Below are positions 16,110 through 25,028 of a stretch of DNA of 64,000 nt, one piece after another. How positions within the stretch are numbered: the first letter of the stretch is position 1; each line of letters begins with the position of its first letter. The notes below the pieces were generated by a model, which did not search any database, was not told the origin of the DNA, and saw nothing but the letters and a program-made list of their open reading frames with translations. The DNA is from Sulfuritalea sp. (GTDB lineage: Bacteria > Pseudomonadota > Gammaproteobacteria > Burkholderiales > Rhodocyclaceae). The translations under genes and the position numbers were made by a program. The stretch spans positions 62,001-126,000 of the forward strand of contig JALHPU010000002.1 of the NCBI GenBank assembly GCA_022842325.1, written 5' to 3'.

Positions 16110-18260
16110 TCATGCCGGGTAAAAACATTCTGCCTTTGCGGCCATGTCACGCAGCAGTTTCGGCGCAGCGAAGCGCGGACCATGTTGTTCCGCCAAGCGG
16201 TCGAGCGTCGTCACCGCCTGCGCCGCGCCGAGCGTATGCAACCAGCCGATCGGCCCGCCGCGGAAGGGCGGATAACCCCAGCCGAGTATGGCGCCGACAT
16301 CGGCGTCGATCGGCGCGCGCAGCACCTTCTCTTCGAGGCAGCGCACGGTTTCCACCGACTGCACCAGGATCAGGCGCTCGATGATCGCTTCGAGCGAGAT
16401 CATCGCCGTGCCGTCAGCGCCGACTCTTGGGGCGAAGTGCTGCGCCAGTCCCGGCCACAAGTGCTTCGGCCCGTCCGCCGGATAGTCGTAGAAGCCTGCG
16501 CCGGACTTGCGCCCGAGCCGGCCAAGGTCGGCCACCATCTTCGCCGCGACGCGGTCGGCGGCGCGCTCGACATAGGCAGCGCCGAGGTCGGCCCGCGTCT
16601 GCTGCGCGATCTTGTAAACCAGCTCGATCGAGACCTCGTCGGCCAGCGCCAGCGGCCCGACCGGCATGCCGGCCATCAGCCCGGCCTTGTCGATCAGCGC
16701 CGGCGGCACGCCTTCTTCGAGCAGGGCCATGCCTTCCGAAACGTAGGTGCCGAAGACGCGGCTGGTGTAGAAACCGCGCGAGTCGTTGACCACGATCGGC
16801 GTCTTGCCGATGGCGCGCACGTAATCCATCGAACGCGCCAGCGTCTCATCGCTGGTGGCCTTGCCGACGATGATTTCCACCAGCGGCATCTTCTCCGCCG
16901 GCGAAAAGAAATGCAGGCCGATGAAATTGGCCGGACGCACGGAGGCTTCGGCCAGCCCGGTGATCGGCAGGGTCGAAGTGTTGGAAGCGAAAATCGCATC
17001 CGCGCCGATCACCGCCTCGGCCTGCTTCGTCACCTCGGCCTTGATCTCGCGCTTTTCGAACACGGCTTCGATCACCAGTTCGCAGCCCTTGAGATCGGCA
17101 TAGTCGGCGGTGGGACGGATACGCGCCAGCAGGGCGTCAACCGCCGGCTGGGTCATGCGTCCCCTGGCCACCTGCTTGCCCCACTGCTTGGCAGCGTAGG
17201 CCTTGCCCTTCTCGGCAGCCTCCTGAGAAGTATCGAGCAGCACGATGTCGATACCGGCCGTGGCGGTGGACATCGCGATGCCGGCGCCCATCATGCCGGC
17301 GCCGAGCATGCCGATCTTCGTGTATTTCTGTTGCGGCACCCCGGCCGGGCGCGAGGCCAGCTTGTTGGCTTCCTGCATGCCGAAGAACAGGCTGCGGATC
17401 ATGTTCTTCGACACCGGCGACATCACGAGGTTGGTGAAGTAGCGCGCCTCGATCGCAAGACCGGTGTCGAGGTTGGTCGACAATCCCTCATAGACGCAGG
17501 ACAGGATGTGCTTGGGCGCCGGGTAGTTGTCGTAGGTCTTCTCGCGCAGCATGGCGTTGGCCGCCATCAGCATCTGCATGCCGCCCGGCGTGTTGGGTCC
17601 GCCGCCGGGGATCTTGAAACCCTTCGTGTCCCAGGGCTGCAGCGGCTTGGCGCCCGATGCGATGGCATCCAGCAGCCACTTGCGCGCCGCCTGGCGTTCT
17701 TCGCCCATGGCCACCACGGCATGGATCATGCCTATCTTCTGCGCTTCGGCGGCCTTGATGCGCTTGCCTTCCATGAGCAAGGGAGCGGCGGCCATCATGC
17801 CGGTCAGGCGTGGCACCCGCTGCGTGCCGCCGGCACCGGGCAACAGACCCAGCGTGACCTCGGGGAAACCGAAGCGCGCCTTGGGGTTGTCGGCCGCGAC
17901 GCGGTAATGGCAGCCTAGCGCGATCTCCATGCCGCCGCCCAGGGCGCTGCCGTTCAAGGCCGCCGCGACCGGCTTGCCGCCCAGTTCGATGCCGCGCATG
18001 AGCTTGTGCCAGTCGCTGATCGCGGCATGGAAGGCCGCCGCATCTGTGGCGGCACCGAGTTCGGCGAGATCGCCGCCGGCGATGAAATCCTTCTTCGCCG
18101 AGGCGACCACGATGCCTTTCACCGCCGCATCGGCCAGCGCCTGCTGCATGGCCTTGGCATAGGCGCCCATCGAGGTGGCGTTGAGGATGTTCTGCGACTT
18201 GTCGGGATAGTCAAATTCGACGGTGGCGATGCCTTCTGCATCGACGGAATAGTTCAGCAT
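16110..18260 (-). CDS. Bifunctional enoyl-CoA hydratase / 3-hydroxyacyl-CoA dehydrogenase (FadB/FadJ-like)
   Basis: The 716-residue fusion catalyses the second and third steps of beta-oxidation. The N-terminal crotonase domain has the oxyanion loops FIAGGDLAEL and LNGSALGGGMEIALG, with PEVTLGLLPGAGGTQR. The central 3HCDH domain has the NAD motif GMLGAGMMGAGIA, ASNTSTLPIT and GLHFFSPAEKMPLVEII. The C-terminal domain has GWGYPPFRGGPIGWL. The length matches the FadB alpha subunit. The partner thiolase follows upstream at 18.6-19.8 kb across a large repeat element. The peptide RVGADGTAM is encoded by the dispersed word. Confidence 0.93.
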   Translation of the reverse strand: MLNYSVDAEGIATVEFDYPDKSQNILNATSMGAYAKAMQQALADAAVKGIVVASAKKDFIAGGDLAELGAATDAAAFHAAISDWHKLMRGIELGGKPVAAALNGSALGGGMEIALGCHYRVAADNPKARFGFPEVTLGLLPGAGGTQRVPRLTGMMAAAPLLMEGKRIKAAEAQKIGMIHAVVAMGEERQAARKWLLDAIASGAKPLQPWDTKGFKIPGGGPNTPGGMQMLMAANAMLREKTYDNYPAPKHILSCVYEGLSTNLDTGLAIEARYFTNLVMSPVSKNMIRSLFFGMQEANKLASRPAGVPQQKYTKIGMLGAGMMGAGIAMSTATAGIDIVLLDTSQEAAEKGKAYAAKQWGKQVARGRMTQPAVDALLARIRPTADYADLKGCELVIEAVFEKREIKAEVTKQAEAVIGADAIFASNTSTLPITGLAEASVRPANFIGLHFFSPAEKMPLVEIIVGKATSDETLARSMDYVRAIGKTPIVVNDSRGFYTSRVFGTYVSEGMALLEEGVPPALIDKAGLMAGMPVGPLALADEVSIELVYKIAQQTRADLGAAYVERAADRVAAKMVADLGRLGRKSGAGFYDYPADGPKHLWPGLAQHFAPRVGADGTAMISLEAIIERLILVQSVETVRCLEEKVLRAPIDADVGAILGWGYPPFRGGPIGWLHTLGAAQAVTTLDRLAEQHGPRFAAPKLLRDMAAKAECFYPA
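16404..16428 (+). repeat. 25-bp dispersed word, copy 5 (in the FadB-like gene)
   Basis: CGCCGT, CCGT, CAGCGCCGACTCTT in the plus orientation. It encodes RVGADGTA on the minus strand, in a variable stretch of the C-terminal domain. Confidence 0.65.
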
Positions 18261-18327
18261 GTCAATTGCTCCATGGTGCCGCGCACCGCGATGTTACAAA
18301 CACGTTGTTCGCCGAAGGTGTGTGAGC

Positions 18328-18578
18328 GCCAAGGGCGGTGGGTAGTCGTTGCTGCTCGTGTCCCCCGAGCCGGGCTGCGCCCGGCTCTCCTCCTTTACCT
18401 CGCTGCAACGACCACCCACCGCCCTTGGCGGGATACGCCTCTGCCTTGCGACCGAAAACCCGCGACGGCGCCAACTGATCGGGATGGCGGGTACCCCGTT
18501 CCGGTAAGTAAAGGAGGAGGAGCAGGCGCAGCCCGCGACGGGGGACATGGACGGAACGGGGTACCCGCCGTCCCGATC
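18328..18578. repeat. Paired long-hairpin element, copy 1
   Basis: This fills most of the 353-bp gap between the thiolase and FadB-like genes. Hairpin a has arms 18328-18351 and 18406-18429 (23 of 24 pairs). Hairpin b has arms 18477-18503 and 18552-18578 (26 of 27, one G-T). Each encloses a core of about 50 nt; the cores are related to each other but inverted (core b starts GTAAGTAAAGGAGGAGG and ends GGGGGACATGG). The arms of a and b differ in sequence. A second two-hairpin copy lies at 56.58-56.84 kb. No coding frame is conserved. It sits between two minus-strand genes that should belong to one operon. Confidence 0.85.
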
Positions 18579-18613
18579 CCGCAACACCGAAAAACTCCGC
18601 GCCGGTTTTCATT

Positions 18614-19822
18614 TCAAACTCGCTCGATGATGGTTGCCGTGCCCATGCCAGCGCCCACGCACAGAGTCGCCAGACCAGTTGCAACCCCCCGTCGCTCCAT
18701 TTCGTCGAGCAGCGTGCCGAGGATCATGGCGCCGGTGGCGCCCAGCGGGTGGCCCATGGCGATGGCGCCGCCATTGACGTTCATGCGGTCGTGCGGAACG
18801 TTCAGCACCTGCATGAAGCGCAGCACCACGGCGGCGAAGGCTTCGTTGAGTTCGAACAGGTCGATGTCGCCGACCTTCATTCCGGCGCGCTTGAGGGCTT
18901 TTTCCGCGGCATACGAAGGACCGGTCAGCATGATCGACGGCTCGGAACCGATCGAAGCGAAGGAGCGGATCCGCGCGCGCGGCTTGAGCCCCAGCGCCGC
19001 GCCCATCTCTTTGGTGCCGAACAGCACGGCCGCCGCGCCATCGACGATGCCGGAACTGTTGCCGGCGTGATGCACATGCTCGATGCGCTCGACTTCCGGA
19101 TAGCGCTGCAGCATCACGCTGTTGAAGCCATATTTCTCGCCCTGCTCCTGGAAGGCCGGCTTCAGCGAGGCCAGCGATTCCATGGTGGTCTCGGGCCGCA
19201 TGTATTCGTCGTGAGCCAGCATGACCAGGCCATTGATGTCCCTCACCGGCACCACGGATTTGTCGAAGTAGCCTTCGTCCCATGCCGCCTTGGCACGGCG
19301 CTGCGACTCCAGCGCATAGGCATCGACGTCCTGGCGCGAGAAGCCCCACTTGGTGGCGATCAGGTCTGCCGAAATGCCCTGCGGCACGAAGCCGGTTTTC
19401 GCTGCCACCTGCGGATCGATCGGCCAGGCGCCGCCGGAGGAAAACATCGGCACGCGCGACATCGATTCGACGCCGCCGCCCACCACGAGGTCGGCTTGGC
19501 CGGACATGATCTGCGCCGCCGCCTGGTTGCAGGCCTCCAGCCCCGAGGCGCAGAAGCGGCTGACGGTGACGCCCGGCGCGCTGGTCGCGTAGTCGGCGTA
19601 GAGCGCGGCGACGCGCGCGATGTCGGCGCCCTGTTCGCCGACCGGCTCGACGCAGCCGAGCACAACATCGTCGACCTTCGCGGTGTCGAGGTTGTTGCGG
19701 TCGCGCAGCGCGCGCAAGGCGGTCGTGGCGAGGTGGATCGGCGTCGCCTGGTTCAGCGCACCGCCCTGCTTGCCCTTGCCGCGCGGCGTGCGCAGGGCGT
19801 CGAAAATGAAGGCTTCGGTCAT
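18614..19822 (-). CDS. Acetyl-CoA acyltransferase (thiolase)
   Basis: The 402-residue enzyme cleaves 3-ketoacyl-CoA. The nucleophile Cys is in [13 protein letters not shown] (near residue 90), the His/Asn region is [18 protein letters not shown], and the second active Cys is in [11 protein letters not shown]. It is encoded directly after the acyl-CoA dehydrogenase gene (the start shares a base with the dehydrogenase stop) and presumably works with the FadB-like enzyme downstream. Confidence 0.93.
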   Translation of the reverse strand: MTEAFIFDALRTPRGKGKQGGALNQATPIHLATTALRALRDRNNLDTAKVDDVVLGCVEPVGEQGADIARVAALYADYATSAPGVTVSRFCASGLEACNQAAAQIMSGQADLVVGGGVESMSRVPMFSSGGAWPIDPQVAAKTGFVPQGISADLIATKWGFSRQDVDAYALESQRRAKAAWDEGYFDKSVVPVRDINGLVMLAHDEYMRPETTMESLASLKPAFQEQGEKYGFNSVMLQRYPEVERIEHVHHAGNSSGIVDGAAAVLFGTKEMGAALGLKPRARIRSFASIGSEPSIMLTGPSYAAEKALKRAGMKVGDIDLFELNEAFAAVVLRFMQVLNVPHDRMNVNGGAIAMGHPLGATGAMILGTLLDEMERRGVATGLATLCVGAGMGTATIIERV

Positions 19823-20964
19823 TACAGGCTCCTGCTGATGAGTTCTTTCATGATTTCATTGGTGCCGCCGTAGATGCGCTGCACGCGGGCATCGGCCCAG
19901 GCGCGGGTGATCGGATACTCCCACATGTAGCCATAGCCGCCGTGCAGTTGCACGCATTCGTCCATGACCTTGAACTGCAGGTCGCTGCACCAGTACTTGG
20001 CCATCGAGGCCGTCGCCGGGTCGAGCTTGTTCTCCAGCAGCAGTTCGATGCAGCGATCGACGAAGACGCGGCCGATCTGGATCTCGGTCTTCATCTCGGC
20101 CAGCTTGAAACGCGTGTTCTGGAACTTGGCGATTTCCTGGCCGAAGGCCTTGCGCTCGTTGGTGTATTGGATGGTCCAGTCCAGCGCGGCTTCGGCCGAG
20201 GCCATCGCGATCACGGCGATCTGCAGGCGCTCCCAGGGCAGTTCCTGCATCAGGTAGATGAAACCGCCGCCCTCCTCGCCCAGAAGGTTTTCGGCAGGCA
20301 CGCGCACGTTGTCGAAGAACAGCTCGCAGGTGTCCTGCGCCTTCATGCCGGCCTTGTGCAGCGGCTTGGCCTTGCTGAAACCGGCCATCGATGTATCAAC
20401 CACCAGCAGGCTGGTGCCCTTCGCCCCCTTGGCCGGATCGGTCTTGGCGACGACGATCACCAGGTCGCACAGGTAGCCGTTGGTGATGAAGATCTTCGAG
20501 CCGTTGAGCACGTAGTGGTCGCCGTTCTTCACTGCCGTGGTGCGCACGCCCTGCAGGTCGGAACCGGCCGCCGGCTCGGTCATGGCAATCGCCGCGATCA
20601 TCTCGCCGCTGGCCATCTTCGGCAGGTATTTCTGCTTCAGCGTCTCGCTGCCGTAATGCAGCAGGTAGGGCGCGACGATCTCGGAATGCAGGCCCCAGCC
20701 GAGGCCCGTGGCGTTGATGCGCGCGGCCTCTTCCATGACGATAACCGAGAAGCGCTTGTCCACGCCGACGCCGCCGTATTCTTCCGGCATCGTGGCGCAG
20801 AGAAAGCCGGCGGCGCCGGCCTTGGTCCAGATCTCACGATCGACGTGGGACTGCTCCTCCCAGCGCGCGTGGTGGGGAGCGACTTCCTGTTCCATGAAGC
20901 GGCGGGCGGTGTCGCGAAAGGCTTCGTGGTCGGCATCGAACAGGGTGCGCGGAATCGACATCAT
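19822..20964 (-). CDS. Acyl-CoA dehydrogenase
   Basis: A 380-residue FAD enzyme catalysing alpha,beta-dehydrogenation of acyl-CoA. It contains [20 protein letters not shown] (flavin/substrate loop), [19 protein letters not shown], and the C-terminal [34 protein letters not shown]. Start 20964 ([10 protein letters not shown]) is preferred because GGAG lies nine bases upstream and the earlier ATG at 21000 falls inside a predicted -10 box. It is transcribed divergently from the AidB-like gene under a shared operator. Confidence 0.93.
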   Translation of the reverse strand: MMSIPRTLFDADHEAFRDTARRFMEQEVAPHHARWEEQSHVDREIWTKAGAAGFLCATMPEEYGGVGVDKRFSVIVMEEAARINATGLGWGLHSEIVAPYLLHYGSETLKQKYLPKMASGEMIAAIAMTEPAAGSDLQGVRTTAVKNGDHYVLNGSKIFITNGYLCDLVIVVAKTDPAKGAKGTSLLVVDTSMAGFSKAKPLHKAGMKAQDTCELFFDNVRVPAENLLGEEGGGFIYLMQELPWERLQIAVIAMASAEAALDWTIQYTNERKAFGQEIAKFQNTRFKLAEMKTEIQIGRVFVDRCIELLLENKLDPATASMAKYWCSDLQFKVMDECVQLHGGYGYMWEYPITRAWADARVQRIYGGTNEIMKELISRSL

Positions 20965-20998
20965 GGCGGCTTCTCCATCTTGCTCCAGAGGGGTCGCC

Positions 20999-21049
20999 AT
21001 GCTACCAAGCAAGCGCTTGCTTGACAAGAAATGGGGGCGGGTCAAGAAT
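20999..21049. promoter_or_regulatory. Overlapping divergent promoters with an 18-bp perfect palindromic operator
   Basis: The palindrome CAAGCAAGCGCTTGCTTG occupies 21006-21023. On the minus strand TTGTCA (21027-21022), a 17-base spacer made almost wholly of the palindrome, and TAGCAT (21004-20999) form a good sigma-70 promoter for the acyl-CoA dehydrogenase. On the plus strand TTGACA (21021-21026), 17 bases and AAGAAT (21044-21049) can drive the AidB-like operon, with the palindrome overlapping its -35. One repressor dimer would block both. The TetR gene ending the plus-strand operon (24178-24777) is the obvious candidate. Confidence 0.75.
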
Positions 21050-21076
21050 TGGCGGTTCGCGAGAGGAGGGCAGCCA

Positions 21077-22735
21077 ATGATTCCAACACCACCCATCATG
21101 ACCGCCACGCATGAAGTGCTGAACCAGGCCCATGCGCTGGAAAACTACAACGCCTACCTGAACAATCTGCCGCTGCAGGAGGCCGTGAAGGCGCAGGGCG
21201 CCGGCTGGGCGCAGGACTGGCTCATGGCGCGCGGCGCCGAAGTCGGCAGCGCGGAATGGATAGAGCACGGCCGGCTGGCCAATGCCTACCCGCCGGTGCT
21301 GAAGCTGTTCGACCGCTACGGCAATCGCCGCGACGAGGTCGAGTTCCATCCGTCCTGGCACGAATGCCTGGGCTGGTTGAAACGCAATGGCTGCGACACC
21401 GGGCCCTGGGCCGATCCCAAGCCCGGCGCCCACGTCGCACGCGCCGCCGCCTACGTGATGTTCGCCGAGATCGAGGACGGTTCGCTGTGCCCGACCACCA
21501 TGACCTACGGCGCCGTGCCGGTGCTCAAGCATGTGCCGGAGATCGCCCGCGACTGGATGCCGAAGCTGCTTTCGCGCGAGTACGACAAACGTTTCATGCC
21601 GGCGGCCGAAAAAAAGGGCGTGCTGATCGGCATGGGTCTCACCGAAAAGCAGGGCGGCTCGGATGTGCGCGCCAACACGACGCGCGCCGAACCCAACGGC
21701 GACGGCAGCTGGCGCATCACGGGCCACAAGTGGTTTCTCTCGGCGCCGATGTGCGACGCCTTCCTGGTCACGGCGCAATCGCCCAAGGGCCTATCCTGCT
21801 TCTTCGTGCCGCGCTGGACGCCGGATGGGCGCCTCAACGAACTGCGCATCCAGCGCTTCAAGGACAAGCTGGGCGACCGCTCGAATGCCGGCAGCGAAGC
21901 CGAGTTCTGGGGTTCGCAGGGCTGGCTGGTGGGCGAGGAAGGGCGCGGCATTCCGACCGTGCTGGAAATGGGCGTCTACACCCGGCTCGACTGCGCCATC
22001 GGCAGCACCGGCATCATGCGCGGCGCGCTGTCGCAGGCCATGCACCACGCCGGCTTGCGTTCCGCCTTCGGCAAGCTGCTGCGTGACCAGCCGCTGATGA
22101 TGAACACGCTGGCCGACATGGCGCTGGAAACCGAGGCCGCCACGGCGCTCTCGATGCGCCTCGCGCGCGCCTTCGACGCGCAGGAGGATGAGTCCGAGAA
22201 CCTGCTGCGTAGGCTTCTCACCCCGGTGGCCAAATTCTGGATCTGCAAGCGCTGCCCGACACTGGTGGCCGAGGCCATGGAAGTGCATGGCGGCAACGGC
22301 TATGTCGATGAAGGGCCGATGCCGCGCCTGTTCAAGCAGAGCCCGCTGAACTCGATCTGGGAAGGCTCGGGCAACGTCATGTGCCTCGACACCCTGCGCG
22401 CCATGGGCCGGCATCCAAAGAGCGTCGAAGTGCTGGCCGCCGAAATCGCGCCGGCGCTGGGGAAGAACCGCGCCTTCGACAGCTTTGCCGCGAAGCTCAA
22501 GGATGGATTGAATAATCCGCAGGACATCGAGACCCGCGCCCGCGAACTGACCCAGGGCATTGCGCTGGCAATGCAGGGCGCGCTGCTGCTGCGCCATGCG
22601 CCGAGCCTGGTGAGCGAGGCCTTCTGCGCCTCGCGCCTGACGCCGAACCATTGGGGCACGGTGTTCGGCACGCTGCCGGCGAATAGCGATTTTGCGGGCC
22701 TGCTGGCTCGCGCATGGCCGGGCCAGGCCGCATGA
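21077..22735 (+). CDS. AidB/isovaleryl-type acyl-CoA dehydrogenase
   Basis: A 552-residue flavoprotein of the AidB-like subgroup: the N-terminal HEVLNQAHALENYNAYLNNLPLQEAV, GRLANAYPPVLKLFDRYGNRRDEVEFHPSWHE, the flavin loop MGLTEKQGGSDVRANTT, and EVHGGNGYVDEGPMPRLFKQSPLNSIWEGSGNVM are all characteristic. AidB-like enzymes include DNA-damage-linked AidB and catabolic dehydrogenases; the operon favours a catabolic role. ATG 21077 has AGGAGG (21064-21069) seven bases upstream. The frame is open further upstream but there it crosses the promoter. Confidence 0.9.
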   Translation: MIPTPPIMTATHEVLNQAHALENYNAYLNNLPLQEAVKAQGAGWAQDWLMARGAEVGSAEWIEHGRLANAYPPVLKLFDRYGNRRDEVEFHPSWHECLGWLKRNGCDTGPWADPKPGAHVARAAAYVMFAEIEDGSLCPTTMTYGAVPVLKHVPEIARDWMPKLLSREYDKRFMPAAEKKGVLIGMGLTEKQGGSDVRANTTRAEPNGDGSWRITGHKWFLSAPMCDAFLVTAQSPKGLSCFFVPRWTPDGRLNELRIQRFKDKLGDRSNAGSEAEFWGSQGWLVGEEGRGIPTVLEMGVYTRLDCAIGSTGIMRGALSQAMHHAGLRSAFGKLLRDQPLMMNTLADMALETEAATALSMRLARAFDAQEDESENLLRRLLTPVAKFWICKRCPTLVAEAMEVHGGNGYVDEGPMPRLFKQSPLNSIWEGSGNVMCLDTLRAMGRHPKSVEVLAAEIAPALGKNRAFDSFAAKLKDGLNNPQDIETRARELTQGIALAMQGALLLRHAPSLVSEAFCASRLTPNHWGTVFGTLPANSDFAGLLARAWPGQAA

Positions 22736-23430
22736 TTCCCGACAATCCCGCCTGGCTCGCCGCCACCGAATTCATCGACCACGAGCATCCGGCGATCCAG
22801 GAGTTCGTCGCCGCAGAAGTTTCCGGAGGAACGCACAGCGCTGGCGCCGGCGATACGGCGAAGGCCAGGGCCTTGAACCTCTATTACGCCGTGCGCGACG
22901 GCATCCGCTACGACCCCTACAGCGCCAGCATGCAGCGCGAGGCGATGCGCGCCAGCACCACGCTGATCAAGGGCGTCGGCTACTGCGTGAACAAGGCGCT
23001 GGTCTATGCCGCCTGCCTGCGCGCGATCGGCATCCCGGCGCGGCCCGGCTTCGCCGACGTGAAGAACCACTTGTCGACGGAGAAGCTGACGCGCCTGATG
23101 GGCACCGACATCTTCGCCTGGCACGGCTATGTCAGCCTCTGGCTCGACGGCAAGTGGGTCAAGGCGACGCCGGCCTTCAACCTGGAAATGTGCCAGCGCT
23201 TCGGCGTGCTGCCGCTGGATTTCGACGGCGAGCACGACTCGCAGATGCATCCCTACAACTCGTCCAACCAGCGCCACATGGAATACGTCAAGCAGCGCGG
23301 CGAGTTCGACGACCTGCCCTATGACGAGCTGGTAGGCGACATGTTCCGCATGTATCCGAAACTGGTCGCCATCAGCGAAGGACATGCGGGCGACTTCGAC
23401 CACGAGGCGATCGCGCGGCCGGCGGCATGA
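22732..23430 (+). CDS. Transglutaminase-like cysteine protease-fold protein
   Basis: A 232-residue protein with the transglutaminase-core triad: Cys in GVGYCVNKALVYAACLRAIGIPARP, His in WHGYVSLWLDGKWV and Asp/Asn in KATPAFN. It has no signal peptide, so it is cytosolic. The start overlaps the dehydrogenase stop (ATGA) and its stop overlaps the hydratase start, so it is fully embedded in an acyl-CoA operon. The reaction is unknown; hydrolysis or transfer of an amide or thioester during catabolism is possible. Confidence 0.85.
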   Translation: MIPDNPAWLAATEFIDHEHPAIQEFVAAEVSGGTHSAGAGDTAKARALNLYYAVRDGIRYDPYSASMQREAMRASTTLIKGVGYCVNKALVYAACLRAIGIPARPGFADVKNHLSTEKLTRLMGTDIFAWHGYVSLWLDGKWVKATPAFNLEMCQRFGVLPLDFDGEHDSQMHPYNSSNQRHMEYVKQRGEFDDLPYDELVGDMFRMYPKLVAISEGHAGDFDHEAIARPAA

Positions 23431-24191
23431 GCGTAAGAATCGAACGCCAGGGTGCGGTGACCACAGTCGTCATCGACCGGCCCGCGGCGCGCAACGCCAT
23501 CGACCGCGCCACGGCGCAAGCGCTGGCCGAGGCCTTCCGCGCCTTCGATGCCGATCCTGATGCCAGCGTGGCCGTGCTCTGCGGCGCGGGCGGCCACTTC
23601 TGCGCCGGCGCCGACCTGAAATCCTTCGTCGCCAATCCGGATGAATGGCAACTCAGCGAAACGGGCGATGCGCCGCTGGGGCCGACCCGCATGCTCTTGT
23701 CGAAGCCGGTGATCGCCGCGGTATCGGGCTACGCGGTGGCCGGCGGCCTGGAGCTCGCGCTCTGGTGCGACCTGCGCGTGGTCGAGCAATCGGCGACCTT
23801 CGGCGTCTTCTGCCGGCGCTGGGGCGTGCCGCTGATCGATGGCGGCACCATCCGCCTGTCGCGCCTGATCGGGCACTCGCGTGCGCTGGACATGATCCTC
23901 ACCGGACGCCCGGTCGGCGCCGACGAGGCTTTCGCGATGGGCCTCGCCAACCGCGTCGTCGCCGACGGCGAAGCGCGCGCCGCGGCTGAAGCGCTGGCGG
24001 CACAGATCGCGGCCTTGCCGCAGACCTGCATGCAGCACGACCGGCTTTCGAGCTACGAACAATGGGGTCTGCCGCTCGCCGATGCGCTGCAGAACGAATG
24101 CCGCCACGGCCGGATTTCGCTGGACAGCGGCGACGCAAAATCCGGCGCCGGGCGTTTCACGGGAGGCGCAGGCCGCCATGGCCGCTTCTAA
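23427..24191 (+). CDS. Enoyl-CoA hydratase/isomerase (crotonase family)
   Basis: A 254-residue crotonase-fold enzyme with oxyanion-hole segments HFCAGADLKSF and GYAVAGGLELALWCDLRV and the second conserved stretch FCRRWGVPLIDGGTIRLSRLIG. The usual second catalytic Glu position (PE in hydratases) reads GVPLIDGG, so simple hydration is uncertain; isomerase or other crotonase activity is possible. The C-terminus (SGAGRFTGGAGRHGRF) is low in complexity and overlaps the TetR gene by 14 bp. Confidence 0.88.
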   Translation: MSVRIERQGAVTTVVIDRPAARNAIDRATAQALAEAFRAFDADPDASVAVLCGAGGHFCAGADLKSFVANPDEWQLSETGDAPLGPTRMLLSKPVIAAVSGYAVAGGLELALWCDLRVVEQSATFGVFCRRWGVPLIDGGTIRLSRLIGHSRALDMILTGRPVGADEAFAMGLANRVVADGEARAAAEALAAQIAALPQTCMQHDRLSSYEQWGLPLADALQNECRHGRISLDSGDAKSGAGRFTGGAGRHGRF

Positions 24192-24777
24192 ACGCAAGGC
24201 CGTCGCCGAGGAACCCAACCGCCGCGGCGACATCGTGCGCGCCGCCGGACGGCTGTTCGCCGAAAAGGGCTATGCGGCGACCACCATCCGCGACATCGCC
24301 GGCGCCGTGGCCATGCAATCGGGATCGCCCTTCTACCATTTCAAGACCAAGCACGACATGCTGCGCGCCGTGGTGCTGGAGGGCATGGCCGCGATCGATG
24401 CGGCCGTGGCGCAGGCGGCGCAAACCGGCAAGTCGCCGCGCGCCACCTTCGAAGCCATGCTGCGCGCCCATCTCGACCAGTTGCTGGGCGAGGAAGGGCG
24501 CGATTTCGCCGCGACGCTGCTGCACGAAAGCCGCCACCTCGACCCCGCGGTGCAAGCCGAAGTCGTGGCGCTCAAGGACCGCTACGAAGCCATGTGGCAG
24601 AAAGCCCTGAAGGATCTGAAGCAGGCCGGCCTGATCGCCGACGACAGCCATGTCGCGCGCCTGTTCCTGCTCGGAGCGCTGAACTGGACCGTGCAGTGGT
24701 ATCGGCCGGATGGCGGCAAGAGCGTCGCGCAGATCGCCAGGCAGCTGTCGTCGCTGCTGTTGAAACCCGTCAGCTGA
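24178..24777 (+). CDS. TetR-family transcriptional regulator
   Basis: A 199-residue regulator starting MAASKRKAV at 24178; a longer frame upstream lies inside the hydratase gene. The N-terminal helix-turn-helix is GYAATTIRDIAGAVAMQSGSPFYHFKTKHDML (about residues 37-70), followed by a ligand-binding helical domain. As the last gene of the AidB-like operon it probably controls the palindrome at 21006-21023 and responds to an acyl-CoA intermediate. Other targets cannot be excluded. Confidence 0.92.
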   Translation: MAASKRKAVAEEPNRRGDIVRAAGRLFAEKGYAATTIRDIAGAVAMQSGSPFYHFKTKHDMLRAVVLEGMAAIDAAVAQAAQTGKSPRATFEAMLRAHLDQLLGEEGRDFAATLLHESRHLDPAVQAEVVALKDRYEAMWQKALKDLKQAGLIADDSHVARLFLLGALNWTVQWYRPDGGKSVAQIARQLSSLLLKPVS

Positions 24778-25000
24778 GGTTCCGCGTCACGCTCCCCGCT
24801 GCACAGAATGCTGGACGGCTATTTGCCAGCGGCGTACTCTGGCGCGAGTAGCGAAGTCGTGGCGGGTGGAAATCGTTTCAGCGGATGATGGCAACGCTGG
24901 CGCCTCTTGCTTTACCGCAATGCCTTTCTTTCCGTCTGCATTGACAGGATGTATTCCGTCACGACGCAGTACATCGTGTTGTTACAGATCCACATTTGAC
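24778..25000. other. Gap at the left edge of the low-G+C island
   Basis: About 220 bp without a supported gene. Base composition shifts here from the GC-rich chromosome to the AT-richer island. It ends in CACATTTGAC directly before GTTAGGT, the sort of sequence that ends an attC site, but no matching left half was found upstream. Confidence 0.5.
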
Positions 25001-25012
25001 GTTAGGTGTCAT
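25001..25012 (+). other. attC-like right core (GTTAGGTGTCAT)
   Basis: Matches the integron core GTTRRRY (GTTAGGT) and is preceded by TTTGAC, as in many attC right ends. The next ATG is 16 bp away, a normal distance from a cassette boundary to its gene. It is complementary, 11 of 12 bases, to ATGACATCTAAC after the gene (25937-25948), as expected for the two ends of one cassette. No integrase is present. Confidence 0.45.
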
Positions 25013-25028
25013 AGGTCTTCGCTCAATC

